From positions 1 to 36,740 of the forward strand of contig JARIGM010000001.1 in NCBI GenBank assembly GCA_029288865.1: a DNA stretch of 36,740 bases, read 5' to 3'. This DNA is from Candidatus Kaiserbacteria bacterium (lineage in GTDB: Bacteria > Patescibacteriota > Minisyncoccia > Phycocordibacterales > Phycocordibacteraceae). Positions 9,197 through 18,955 of the stretch are shown one piece after another (position 1 is the first letter of the stretch; each line of letters opens with the position of its first letter). A program made the position numbers and the translations under genes. A model generated the notes under the pieces. It did no database searches, was not told the DNA's origin, and was given only the letters and a program-made list of their open reading frames with translations.

Positions 9197-9919
9197 ATGC
9201 TGGGACTCCTGTTACAGATTACCGAGGTGATGTATAACCCGGCTGGAACTAACACGGGCCGGCAGTGGATTGAGGTGCGAAACGTGAGCGACTCGGCAAT
9301 AGATCTAGGCGCGAAAGACGTGCGAGTGAACGATGCGAAAGGAAGTCACCTCATTAAGGCAGAAGAGGGAAGTATGGTGCTCCTGCCCGGTGCGCTTGCG
9401 GTGATAGCAGAGAATCCCGATACGTTTCGAGCGGATTGGCCGCACTACTCAGGTACGCTCATGAAGAGCGCGTTCTCGCTCACAAGTGCAGGCAGCGTGC
9501 AGGTGGCGCGCACCGATGGGACCGTTCTAGCTACTGCGAACTATGATTCGAGCATGGGTGCGAGAAATGACGGCAATTCCTTACAGCTTTCTGACGGTTC
9601 GTTCGTGGCTGCGGTGCCGACGCCTGGTGTGTATGTGAAGCCGCACGCGCAGGATGCGGCTCAAGCGAAACCTTCCACTGCTATGGCCGGTTCTATCAAG
9701 CGAGAAGTAACGAACGAATCATATGATCCAGGCACGGTAGCCCCTTCCCCTTCAGCTAAGGCTGAAGGGGGAGGGGCGCTGTCACGCGGGCCGGTAACGG
9801 TTGCAGCAGCGTTTCAAAGCAAGGTCATCCCGCTCGTCTCATCCGTATGGTTTTCCTCGTTCCTGCTCCTCCTTGCTTTTTCCGGGTTTTCCCTCATTCT
9901 TTTAATACGTTATGCCTAA
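9197..9919 (+). CDS. Lamin-tail-domain (LTD) protein with C-terminal TM anchor
   Basis: 'ITEVMYNPAGTNTGRQWIEVRNVSDSAIDLGA' LTD signature; C-terminal hydrophobic VSSVWFSSFLLLLAFSGFSLILLIRYA. Confidence 0.8.
   Translation: MLGLLLQITEVMYNPAGTNTGRQWIEVRNVSDSAIDLGAKDVRVNDAKGSHLIKAEEGSMVLLPGALAVIAENPDTFRADWPHYSGTLMKSAFSLTSAGSVQVARTDGTVLATANYDSSMGARNDGNSLQLSDGSFVAAVPTPGVYVKPHAQDAAQAKPSTAMAGSIKREVTNESYDPGTVAPSPSAKAEGGGALSRGPVTVAAAFQSKVIPLVSSVWFSSFLLLLAFSGFSLILLIRYA
9740..9777. repeat. 38-bp palindromic element inside the LTD coding region
   Basis: GCCCCTTCCCCTTCAGC-TAAG-GCTGAAGGGGGAGGGGC: 17-bp stem with one G-U wobble, 4-nt loop. Confidence 0.85.
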
Positions 9920-10769
9920 AACAATCCTAGTTACTGGAGGTGCCGGCCTCGTCGGAACGAACCTATGTCGCCGTCTTATCACTGAAGGGAATACAGTGAT
10001 AAGTCTTGATAATTATTTCACCGGAAGCAAGGACAATCATGTGTCGGGCGTCGAGTACCGTGAAGGTCACACGAAAGACATCACACGGCTTGTCCCCGAA
10101 ACGCCCGATCTCGTGTATCACCTCGGCGAGTACTCTCGTACTGAGAAGAGTTTCGAAGATGTTGAGACGGTGTTCGATCTGAATGTGGTCGGAACATTCG
10201 CGGTAGCAGAATTCTGCAGGAAGAAGAACGTGAAGCTCGTCTATGCAGGTTCTTCTACCAAGTTTGCGGATGGAGGACTCGGCCGCGATCAGAGCCCATA
10301 CGCGTTCAGCAAGGCAAAGAATACAGAACTGATACGGAATTATGGGACATGGTTCGGTATGCCATTCGCTATCGCATATTTCTATAACGTATACGGACCA
10401 GGCGAGCGTGCCGGCGCGTACGGTACGGTCGTCGAGATTTTCTTGCAGAGACTTTTTCGCGGAGAACCGCTAATCGTGGAAGAGCCAGGAACCCAGAAGC
10501 GTAATTTCACGCACGTCGATGACATCATCGAAGGTTTGCTATTAATCGGGGAGCACGGTGAGGGCGATGAGTTCGGTCTCGGAAATGAAAAGGCATATAC
10601 GATTCTCGAACTTGCTGAACTCGTTGGTGGCACGATCGAAATGACACCGTCGCGTCCTGGCAATCGCATGACTGCGGAGATTGACACGACAAAGTCAAAA
10701 CTTCTCGGCTGGCATCCGACTCGAGAGCTTGCTGAGTACATTCGCGAACGCAAGGCGGCTGCAGCATGA
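9912..10769 (+). CDS. NAD-dependent epimerase/dehydratase (extended SDR)
   Basis: TGGAGLVGTNLCRRL, YAFSK catalytic motif, NVYGPGERAGAYGTVV, NFTHVDDI. Confidence 0.9.
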   Translation: MPKTILVTGGAGLVGTNLCRRLITEGNTVISLDNYFTGSKDNHVSGVEYREGHTKDITRLVPETPDLVYHLGEYSRTEKSFEDVETVFDLNVVGTFAVAEFCRKKNVKLVYAGSSTKFADGGLGRDQSPYAFSKAKNTELIRNYGTWFGMPFAIAYFYNVYGPGERAGAYGTVVEIFLQRLFRGEPLIVEEPGTQKRNFTHVDDIIEGLLLIGEHGEGDEFGLGNEKAYTILELAELVGGTIEMTPSRPGNRMTAEIDTTKSKLLGWHPTRELAEYIRERKAAAA

Positions 10770-11968
10770 AGCGCATCCTGATATTTTCCCTTAATTATTA
10801 CCCGCGATTCATCGGCGGGGCAGAGGTGGCGATAAAAGAGATTACTGACCGACTCTCTCCTGAGGAATTCGAATTCCATCTTTTGACTCTTCGTTTCGAT
10901 TCGGAACTGCCGAAGCAAGAGAAGATCGGAAACGTGATTGTCCATCGCATCGGCCCGACTCGTCCGCATCCGACGATCACCGACCTCGGCAAGCCGCCGC
11001 TTCATTATGCGAAATACTGGTATCAATTCGCAGCCGCATGGCATGCTCATCTGCTTCATCAGAAGTATCGGTTCGATGGTCTATGGGCGATGATGGCTCA
11101 CTCATGCGGAGTGCCAGCAGGCCTATTTAAACTTTTCCATCCATCCGTGCCATATCTTCTGACCCTTCAAGAAGGAGATCCGCCTCAAGATATAGAACGC
11201 ACGATACGAGTCGTATGGCCGCTTTTCAAACAAGGGTTCACTCGCGCGGACAGGCTGCAAGCAATTTCTAATTTCTTGCTTGAGTGGGGGAAGCATATGG
11301 GATTTACGGGTGAGGAGGTACTGATTCCGAACGGTGTAGACATCACACGATTCGCGCATCAGTATTCTGAACAAGAAATCTCGCAGATGCAAAAGGAGCT
11401 CGGGAAGAAACCAGGCGATGTCTTCCTTGTGACGGCATCGCGGCTCGTGCACAAGAATGGATTAGATGAGGTCATCCGCACATTACCGAAGCTTCCTGAG
11501 CATGTCTCATTCCTCATCTATGGCATTGGTCCGGATGAATCGATGCTGCGAGAGCTCGCGGATTCGCTGGGTGTTGGAGCTCGCGTGCGTTTCATGGGAC
11601 AGATGGGTCACGATCAGCTGCCGCTCGCACTCAAAGCATCCGATATCTTCATTCGACCATCGCGTTCGGAAGGGATGGGCAATTCATTCATCGAGGCGAT
11701 GGCAGCTAGTCTGCCGGTGATTGCGACACAAGAGGGAGGAATCAGCGATTTCCTCTTTGATGCGATACGAAATCCGGATAAGCCCACGACTGGATGGGCA
11801 GTAGACGCTGATGTGCCTGAGCAGATTGCACGGGCGGTCAATGAAATTATTTCGAATCATGAGCAGACTCAGAAAGTCGTCGAGAATGCGTCAATCTTGG
11901 TTCGAGAAAGCTATGATTGGAATGGCGTTGCAGCCGAGATGATGTCGGTCTTTAATGGCTTATATTAG
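10766..11968 (+). CDS. Glycosyltransferase family 4
   Basis: N-terminal FIGGAEVAIKEITDRL; C-terminal IRPSRSEGMGNSFIEAMAASLPVIATQEGGISDFL. Confidence 0.9.
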   Translation: MKRILIFSLNYYPRFIGGAEVAIKEITDRLSPEEFEFHLLTLRFDSELPKQEKIGNVIVHRIGPTRPHPTITDLGKPPLHYAKYWYQFAAAWHAHLLHQKYRFDGLWAMMAHSCGVPAGLFKLFHPSVPYLLTLQEGDPPQDIERTIRVVWPLFKQGFTRADRLQAISNFLLEWGKHMGFTGEEVLIPNGVDITRFAHQYSEQEISQMQKELGKKPGDVFLVTASRLVHKNGLDEVIRTLPKLPEHVSFLIYGIGPDESMLRELADSLGVGARVRFMGQMGHDQLPLALKASDIFIRPSRSEGMGNSFIEAMAASLPVIATQEGGISDFLFDAIRNPDKPTTGWAVDADVPEQIARAVNEIISNHEQTQKVVENASILVRESYDWNGVAAEMMSVFNGLY

Positions 11969-11998
11969 GGCTAATTTGATGCGTGCTACTATAGCGAT

Positions 11999-13096
11999 AT
12001 GAAATTGGTGATCGCGACCCCTCTCTATCCGCCCGAATCAGGCGGTCCGGCAACGTATGCAAAGAATCTGGAACAGGGCCTACCCCCGCTCGGCGACGAG
12101 GTGATCCTGGTCAAGTTCAGTGAGGTGCGTGGTTATCCGAAGGTGATCCGGCACGTTCTATATTTTCTTAAGGTACTGAAGGCGGCTCGACGAGCAGATA
12201 TCGTACTCGCTCTCGATCCCGTGTCGACTGGTTTTCCTGCTGCGCTTGCTGCTCGAGTGTTGGGTAAGCCATATGTGGTGAAAGTGGTGGGGGATTTCGC
12301 GTGGGAACAAGGGCGTCAACGATTTGGCATAACAGCTCAGCTCGATACGTTCGTGCACGACAAGCATGTTCCACTCATGGTTTCCATCTTCCGTCTGATA
12401 CAGACAAGTGTGGCGCGTCACGCTGCTCGGGTGATGGTGCCAAGCCAGTACTTGAAAAAGATCGTAACAGCCTGGGGCATCGATCCTGAGAAGATAACTG
12501 TCATCTATAATGCTATCGAGTCTGAAGAAGGCGGAAGCGTCCCCGAGGCCGCGCACGTTGGGCGACCGCGCATTGTTACTGCGGCGAGACTTGTTCCATG
12601 GAAAGGGATTACGGGGATCATCGACGCGATCGCTGCATTAGGCCAAGATTTTCCTACACTCACTCTCACGGTGGTCGGTGAAGGGCCTGGCCACGCTGAG
12701 TTAAGCGCGTACGCAGATGAGAAAGCTCCAGGAAGAGTGTCGTTCATTGGAGCGCAATCGCATCGAGATACGCTCGCTATCATGAAGGACAGCGATACGT
12801 TCGTTCTCAATTCTTCATATGAAGGCCTCTCGCACGTTCTCGTAGAATCATTGCTGATGGGGTGCATGACGATAGCGTCTATAGCAGGCGGCAATCCTGA
12901 GGTGATAACTGACGAAGATAATGGGTTGCTCGTACCAGTCGGCGATACTGCTGCACTCATTACCGCGCTTCGTCGCTCGCTCACCGATGGCACACTGCGC
13001 GCCCGACTCACCTCACGTGCGCTCGAGACGGCAAGCCGCTTCTCGATCACACGCATGCTTTCTGAAGCCCATGCGCTCCTTTCTTCACTTATATGA
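11999..13096 (+). CDS. Glycosyltransferase family 4
   Basis: YPPESGGPATYAKNL; NSSYEGLSHVLVESLLMGCMTIASIAGGNPEVI. Confidence 0.9.
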   Translation: MKLVIATPLYPPESGGPATYAKNLEQGLPPLGDEVILVKFSEVRGYPKVIRHVLYFLKVLKAARRADIVLALDPVSTGFPAALAARVLGKPYVVKVVGDFAWEQGRQRFGITAQLDTFVHDKHVPLMVSIFRLIQTSVARHAARVMVPSQYLKKIVTAWGIDPEKITVIYNAIESEEGGSVPEAAHVGRPRIVTAARLVPWKGITGIIDAIAALGQDFPTLTLTVVGEGPGHAELSAYADEKAPGRVSFIGAQSHRDTLAIMKDSDTFVLNSSYEGLSHVLVESLLMGCMTIASIAGGNPEVITDEDNGLLVPVGDTAALITALRRSLTDGTLRARLTSRALETASRFSITRMLSEAHALLSSLI

Positions 13097-14232
13097 AAGC
13101 ACTATTCGTTTCGAACGACCCGAAGATATTCGATCCTGCAAGCGTGGTCCGCGCGCGTATGCGCTTGTATGCGGAAGCTATAGGGACGCTGCATATCGTC
13201 TCTCGTGGTCCGGCGAACGCTGAACTTGTGACTCGCGAAGAACTCGCGGATGGCAGTCTGCTTGTCTTGCATTGTCTTCGGACCTCTAAGATCGGGGCGT
13301 TGCTTCATGCGCCAGTACAGATCCGCAAGATCATTCTCGAAGAGGAGATACAAGTCGTGTCTGCCCAGGATCCATTTGAATATGGATACATAGCTTACCG
13401 CGCAGTGCGAGGAACTTCTGCAAAGCTCCACATACAAGTTCACACCGATTTTCTTTCTCCGCAATTTGTCTCGGGCTTGTCCCGCATGGCAATATTGAAT
13501 CGTATCCGCGTTCGTATCGCTGACTATGTCTTGCCTCGCGCTGCTGCTATTCGGGTTGTGAGCGTACGAATCAAGAATCGGATATTGGCTCGCTACGGCA
13601 CTATTGCTAAGCCAGCGGTACTACCGATTCGAGTTCCAGAGGTGACTGATGTAAGCGCGGTCTCGTTCCCGCCGCATGATTTCTCATTCGTTATCTTTGC
13701 AGTGGGACGACTCGAGGAAGAGAAGCGTTTTCAAGATTGTCTTCGAGCTCTTACAGGCGTTCATAATCGATATCCTGACGTAGGGCTTTTCATTGCAGAT
13801 AACGGACGTGAACGTCCAAAACTCGAACGACTTGCACGAGATCTGGAAATTGCAGACAAAGTAGTATTTCTCGGCCACCGCACTGATGTACAAGGACTCA
13901 TGAGGAGTGCAGATCTGTTCATACAGGCCAGCGCATATGAAGGCTACGGCCTCACGCTTTTGGAAGCGGCACTGGCCCATCTTCCCATCATCACGACCGA
14001 CGTCGGTATTGTGGGCGAAGTATTGGAAAAAGATGAAGATGTAGTCGTGGTACCCTTTGCGAATCCTGCCTCGATGGCGCATGAGATCATAAGCATGATA
14101 GAGGATGCTGAACGCCGCCACGCACTCGCCGAGCATGCAGAGCATACAGCTCTTGAATACGTGCGTTCTCAATCCTCATCACCGCGCGATATCGCGTGTA
14201 ACCTTGAGCAGGCATTAACGAGTTCTCTATAA
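13093..14232 (+). CDS. Glycosyltransferase family 4
   Basis: FAVGRLEEEKRFQDCLRAL; IQASAYEGYGLTLLEAALAHLPIITTDVGIVGEVL. Confidence 0.88.
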   Translation: MKALFVSNDPKIFDPASVVRARMRLYAEAIGTLHIVSRGPANAELVTREELADGSLLVLHCLRTSKIGALLHAPVQIRKIILEEEIQVVSAQDPFEYGYIAYRAVRGTSAKLHIQVHTDFLSPQFVSGLSRMAILNRIRVRIADYVLPRAAAIRVVSVRIKNRILARYGTIAKPAVLPIRVPEVTDVSAVSFPPHDFSFVIFAVGRLEEEKRFQDCLRALTGVHNRYPDVGLFIADNGRERPKLERLARDLEIADKVVFLGHRTDVQGLMRSADLFIQASAYEGYGLTLLEAALAHLPIITTDVGIVGEVLEKDEDVVVVPFANPASMAHEIISMIEDAERRHALAEHAEHTALEYVRSQSSSPRDIACNLEQALTSSL

Positions 14233-14235
14233 GAT

Positions 14236-15111
14236 ATGCAAACAATCGGATTCATCGGGCAGGGCTGGATAGGGAAAAATTACGCAGACGATTTCGAGCG
14301 TCGAGGTCTTTCCATTGTGCGATATGGACTTGAGCCGGCGTATGCGGAGAACAAATCACGAATAGCAGAATGCGATATCGTTTTTATCGCTGTTCCGACA
14401 CCAACGACGACGGAAGGATTTGATCTTTCAATCGTACGAGGCGTGCTCCCGCTCGTAGGGGTAGGCAAGATAGCTGTCATCAAGTCGACCATGGTGCCGG
14501 GTAGCACGGAGAAGCTCCAGGAAGAATTTCCAGACCGCATCATCATGCACTCGCCAGAATTCTTGCGGGAGTCTTCAGCGGCTAAAGATGCGAGCGAACC
14601 GGAGCGAAATATTATCGGTATCGTGAGAGACACTGCTGAGACGCGTGAAGCGGCGGAACAAGTACTCCGCGTCCTTCCTCCTGCGCCCTTCTCTTCGGTA
14701 ATGTCTGCGCGCGCTGCTGAGCTCGTGAAGTACGCCGGCAATGTATTCCTCGCGCTCAAGGTAGTGTATGCGAACATGTTGTACGATCTCGCGGACTCGT
14801 TGGATGTCTCGTATGAGGACGTGCAGGAAGCAGTGGGAGCAGACCCTCGTATCGGCCCATCGCATCTCTCTCCAGTCTCGGCAAGCGGACACACGACGAG
14901 GGCAGGCCGTGGTGCGGGAGGACACTGCTTCATCAAAGATCTTGAAGCGTTTCGCCGACTCTATGCTGCTGAGACGCATGATGGGGCAGGCATCGATGTC
15001 TTGAGCGCAGTTGCGGTAAAGAACAACCAGCTCCTCGTCAATTCGGACAAGGACCTCGATCTCTTAAAAGGAGTATATGGCGAGCAGATCGAAGTGGAGA
15101 GATTATCATGA
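14236..15111 (+). CDS. UDP-glucose/GDP-mannose dehydrogenase-like, short form (291 aa)
   Basis: IGFIGQGWIGKNYADDF, VFIAVPTPTT, KSTMVPGST, HSPEFLRE, catalytic GGHCFIKD; C-terminal UDP-binding domain not present. Confidence 0.82.
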   Translation: MQTIGFIGQGWIGKNYADDFERRGLSIVRYGLEPAYAENKSRIAECDIVFIAVPTPTTTEGFDLSIVRGVLPLVGVGKIAVIKSTMVPGSTEKLQEEFPDRIIMHSPEFLRESSAAKDASEPERNIIGIVRDTAETREAAEQVLRVLPPAPFSSVMSARAAELVKYAGNVFLALKVVYANMLYDLADSLDVSYEDVQEAVGADPRIGPSHLSPVSASGHTTRAGRGAGGHCFIKDLEAFRRLYAAETHDGAGIDVLSAVAVKNNQLLVNSDKDLDLLKGVYGEQIEVERLS

Positions 15112-16151
15112 GGTTGTTGATCGTAACGCAGAAAGTTAACGAATCTGATCCAGTCTTAGGATTTTTCGTGGATTGGCTGCGGGAATTTGCTGCCCATGTC
15201 GAGACGCTCGAAGTCATCTGTCTTGAACAAGGAAATGCGAGCCTTCCGAATAATGTCACCGTCCATTCTCTGGGGAAAGAACACAGGGAAGCTTCTTCGA
15301 TGCAATATGCAGTTCGATTCTTTGGCCTCACATGGAAGCTCCGAAGCCATTATGACGCAGTGTTCGTGCACATGAATCCGGAGTATGTCGTACTTGCAGG
15401 ATGGATGTGGCGAATGCTCCATAAACCAGTCGCACTCTGGTATTTACATAAATCAGTCACATGGAAATTGCGGGTAGCGGAGTTTTTTGTGAACTCGATA
15501 TTTACGGCGACGCCGGAAAGTTTTCGACTTCCTTCTAAGAAGATATACGTGACCGGGCATGGGATCGATATTCACGCGTTGACACCTTTGCCGGCGCTGC
15601 GAGGCACCACGCCTTTGCGTCTCATTACAGTCGGGCGTTTGTCACCAATAAAGCGAGTGGATCTTCTGATTGCAGCAGTCTCAGAACTTCGTGCGAGAAA
15701 TATCAGCGTGCAACTCCAGATCATTGGCAGTCCCGCTGGTGCAGAAGGAATCGCGTATGAGAAACGCTTGCGAGAGCAGGTCGCGTCCCAGAAACTTGAA
15801 GATTGTATCGAGTTTACTGGTCCGGTCGCACATAGTGCCTTGCGTGAATATTTTGCGCGGGCGCACCTGTTCGTCCACGCGAGTGAGACGGGCTCGCTTG
15901 ATAAGGCGATACTAGAGCCGCTTGCAGTAGGTATGACAGTGGTGACCACATCAGTACCTTCTGGTGCAGATGATATTCCTGCGATCGTAGCCGCGGCATC
16001 ATCTGCGGGTGGAATTGCAGATGCTATACAAGAGGCTATGCGAGATCAATTATGGGCACAAGATGATGTACGCGCAGGTGCTCGCACATACATCGAACAA
16101 AACCATAGTCTCTCAGCGTTGATTCCTAAGATTCTCCGTGTGCTGGCGTAG
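15108..16151 (+). CDS. Glycosyltransferase family 4
   Basis: ITVGRLSPIKRVDLLIAAV; FVHASETGSLDKAILEPLAVGMTVVTTSVPSG. Confidence 0.88.
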   Translation: MRLLIVTQKVNESDPVLGFFVDWLREFAAHVETLEVICLEQGNASLPNNVTVHSLGKEHREASSMQYAVRFFGLTWKLRSHYDAVFVHMNPEYVVLAGWMWRMLHKPVALWYLHKSVTWKLRVAEFFVNSIFTATPESFRLPSKKIYVTGHGIDIHALTPLPALRGTTPLRLITVGRLSPIKRVDLLIAAVSELRARNISVQLQIIGSPAGAEGIAYEKRLREQVASQKLEDCIEFTGPVAHSALREYFARAHLFVHASETGSLDKAILEPLAVGMTVVTTSVPSGADDIPAIVAAASSAGGIADAIQEAMRDQLWAQDDVRAGARTYIEQNHSLSALIPKILRVLA

Positions 16152-17862
16152 AAGTTCCGATCTCGTAAATCATTACATCAGGACCCAGCATAGGTAGGGT
16201 GTAAAGGAACCAGAGGAGGTGGCCATGAACATAGTCGCTCGTGTCGCCGCCAATGAACAGGCCGTGGATATTTGGTATGGCCGAGCTACCGATAAACTCC
16301 TTGATAAGGTGACGGTTCGGCAGCATTACGTCGATGGTAGTAGTGGCCCATGCATCTTCGATCAGATAGACAGGAGTGGATGAAGTCGCATGCGCGAGCG
16401 CCTCATGCACGAGCAAAGTCTGATCCGCAGCGGTAGCGTTGTGAAGTGTGAAGAGCCTGAATGGATGCGGAGCATAATGGTCGTCGGATAGAAGTACCCG
16501 ATCAGATGCGCGGAGAGAAGAAGAGCTGATTCGATCTTGCTCGGCGATCGATGCTGAAGTGCCTGAAAGACGAAGTCGATCAGAATCAGAATTGAGTATC
16601 ACGGTACTGCCAGATGGGAGTTCGGATTCTATCCACTGCTTTGCCTCGATGCGGGTATCGTTCTGAAGAAGCAAGAAATCATAGCGGATGAATACGATAC
16701 ATGAGTAGACGATAAGGATATATATGAATGTGAGTCGGGCCATCTTCTGATGTGCTGGCGGCATATTCTCGATCGCAGAATAAATCCCAAACGCAGCCAT
16801 GAGAGAAAACATTGGAAGGAGCGCCACCAGGTATCGGTCAATATTCGGTAGGAATATGTACATCGGGATCACAACGGTACCGAAGAAAAGACCGAACAGA
16901 CCGAGCAGCTTATATCGCTTCTTGTAGAGCATGAATGCGAATCCAAGAAATGCCCCCAGAAGGATTGGTGTCTCGAAATTCCAGAGCGAGTGCAGGTAGT
17001 AGAGTACGAAGTTCAACGGAGTCTTCACTGCACTCGATACGACGTGATGCGTGACTTGCGTGTTGAAAGGGTAGGGATCGATACCCAAGAATAGCGCGAC
17101 GCACAGAATGAACGGGATGCCCGCCGTAAGGCCATTTATAAGAAGCGTACGCGCAGTATTGGCGAGGTCGTCCTTCTTCCACGAGAAGTAGGTTATTATC
17201 CCAGCGATGCAAGGAACATAGAAAGGCAGATAGCTGAACCCAAATGAGCATCCAAGAGCGAGACCGCTTGCTATAAGCCAGCGTCCACGATGATTGGTGC
17301 CTTCATGGAAGGCTCTCCATACTAACCAAAGCGCGAGGATACTCGTGAATGTTCCTGGAGTCCATTGACGCGTCGCGCTTGCTATCGTGGTGCTGAGATA
17401 GCTTGTAGCGAGGAATAGCGCAGCGAAGAGGCCAACGGTCTTATTCCTGAAGAGTGACCATCCGAGCCGATAGAGCACATAGATGCTTCCTAAACTGAAG
17501 AGGATTCCGAGCGTACGACCGGTATACCAGAGTACGGAAGGGTCGAGCGTGAGCATAGCAGTAAATGCGGGGATGCCTGGCGCGCCCCAGACTATATAGG
17601 TAACTGCAAGCACGGGAAGGAATACAATCGCGTAGATAGTAGCGAGGAATGGTGGTTCATAGAGTACGGTGAAAGCTCCCGGGTGCAATACAGGGAGAAG
17701 GGTGTGGAGATGAATCATCTGCAGCGCTCCGTAAACGCTCGCCTCTTCATCGCCGATAAGGTGATAAGGAAGCCCGTAAGGAACTCCAGGTAGGCGAATG
17801 AGGAATGAGACCAGGAGAATGAGTCCGATCCACGAAAAGCTGCGCGAAAGATATCTAGGCAT
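16126..17862 (-). CDS. Multi-TM glycosyltransferase (GT39/ArnT-like, lipid-linked donor)
   Basis: Many TM helices; 'GVPYGLPYHLIGDEEASVYGAL' N-terminal acidic motif. Start placed at MPRYLSRSF (17862). Confidence 0.72.
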   Translation of the reverse strand: MPRYLSRSFSWIGLILLVSFLIRLPGVPYGLPYHLIGDEEASVYGALQMIHLHTLLPVLHPGAFTVLYEPPFLATIYAIVFLPVLAVTYIVWGAPGIPAFTAMLTLDPSVLWYTGRTLGILFSLGSIYVLYRLGWSLFRNKTVGLFAALFLATSYLSTTIASATRQWTPGTFTSILALWLVWRAFHEGTNHRGRWLIASGLALGCSFGFSYLPFYVPCIAGIITYFSWKKDDLANTARTLLINGLTAGIPFILCVALFLGIDPYPFNTQVTHHVVSSAVKTPLNFVLYYLHSLWNFETPILLGAFLGFAFMLYKKRYKLLGLFGLFFGTVVIPMYIFLPNIDRYLVALLPMFSLMAAFGIYSAIENMPPAHQKMARLTFIYILIVYSCIVFIRYDFLLLQNDTRIEAKQWIESELPSGSTVILNSDSDRLRLSGTSASIAEQDRISSSSLRASDRVLLSDDHYAPHPFRLFTLHNATAADQTLLVHEALAHATSSTPVYLIEDAWATTTIDVMLPNRHLIKEFIGSSAIPNIHGLFIGGDTSDYVHGHLLWFLYTLPMLGPDVMIYEIGTSTPAHGES

Positions 17863-17878
17863 ATAATGGAAGGGTATC
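17862..17878. promoter_or_regulatory. 16-bp divergent promoter region between GT39-like (-) and GT4 (+)
   Basis: TATAAT 17862-17867 points to ATG 17879; minus-strand ATG begins at 17862. Confidence 0.5.
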
Positions 17879-18943
17879 ATGAAGATCGACCTGCTTCTCC
17901 TCCCATACCGGTTCACCTTGGATTATTGGGGCCTTCGTCCATCGGCCTGTGCTAGTTATCCAGAAATCGTGTCCGCCCGCGAAGTTCCTGCAGGGAACCT
18001 GCTCATGCTGTTCTTAATGCAGCCATGGAAATCCCGCACCAGGATCCTCTGCCTTCACTGGTCGACGGAGCTTTATGGAAGCAAGTTCTGGATCAAATCT
18101 TTGTTCATGCTCGCAACTAACCTCGCAGGTCTTCTCGCATTGAAGCTTTTCAATAATGTCAGATTCGTCTGGGTACTGCATAACCGATACGCGCACGACT
18201 ACCCGCACCCGCTGATTGATCGGATAGGTCGCTCGCTTGTCGAACGATTAGCAGATGTGATCGTCGCTCAGCAGCAACAGACAGAACACGAATACAAGAC
18301 CAAGTATCCACATAAACGAATCGAATATATTCCGCACGTGAATTTTGTCGGAGCCTACGGACCTCTTGTTCCAAAGACAGATACTTTGCGAGAGGAATTC
18401 GCTCTTTCGAGCGAGGATATAGTGCTACTTTCTTTTGGCGCGATCCGTCCCTATAAGAAGATCGAATATGTAATCGACGCACTTGCTGCCTGTGCACCAG
18501 AACTTCGGAATCGGATCGCTCTTGTCGTTGCCGGAAAAGGGTCGGAGCCATATATCGACATGCTTAAGAAACGAGCGGGAGACATGGTGCGCCTTTTTGT
18601 TCGCGAAGGATTCGTACCTGATGATCAGGTTCCGATTCTCCTGAGCAGCGCTTCCTATGCAGTGTTCTTTTTCGATGAATCGGAACGCACTTCAGGAAGT
18701 CTGCTTGTGTCCCTTTCATATGGGTTGCCCGTTATTGCACGTGCGATCGCTGGCGCAGAATGCGTGGACGGCACGAATGGATATACATTCTCTGATACGA
18801 ACGGCTTGAAACAGATACTTGAGCGCTTGCCAGTAACCGTCCGTCCGGCTCCCGAAGCTGTTGCGGCATCGGTCGCTGCGTTCAGCGTTGAGGCCGTAGA
18901 ACAGGCCTATAAGGCCCTGTATGAGAGCCTTATACTGCCGTGA
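17879..18943 (+). CDS. Glycosyltransferase family 4-like
   Basis: LSFGAIRPYKKIEYVIDAL; FFDESERTSGSLLVSLSYGLPVIARAIAG. Confidence 0.82.
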   Translation: MKIDLLLLPYRFTLDYWGLRPSACASYPEIVSAREVPAGNLLMLFLMQPWKSRTRILCLHWSTELYGSKFWIKSLFMLATNLAGLLALKLFNNVRFVWVLHNRYAHDYPHPLIDRIGRSLVERLADVIVAQQQQTEHEYKTKYPHKRIEYIPHVNFVGAYGPLVPKTDTLREEFALSSEDIVLLSFGAIRPYKKIEYVIDALAACAPELRNRIALVVAGKGSEPYIDMLKKRAGDMVRLFVREGFVPDDQVPILLSSASYAVFFFDESERTSGSLLVSLSYGLPVIARAIAGAECVDGTNGYTFSDTNGLKQILERLPVTVRPAPEAVAASVAAFSVEAVEQAYKALYESLILP

Positions 18944-18949
18944 TATAGT
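18944..18949 (+). promoter_or_regulatory. -10 box TATAGT, 6 nt from ATG
   Basis: gaTATAGTctggctATG. Confidence 0.5.
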
Positions 18950-18955
18950 CTGGCT

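Noticed and set aside
18902-18921. ACAGGCCTATAAGGCCCTGT inverted repeat as a terminator
   Set aside because: Imperfect, inside coding sequence and not followed by a U-tract.
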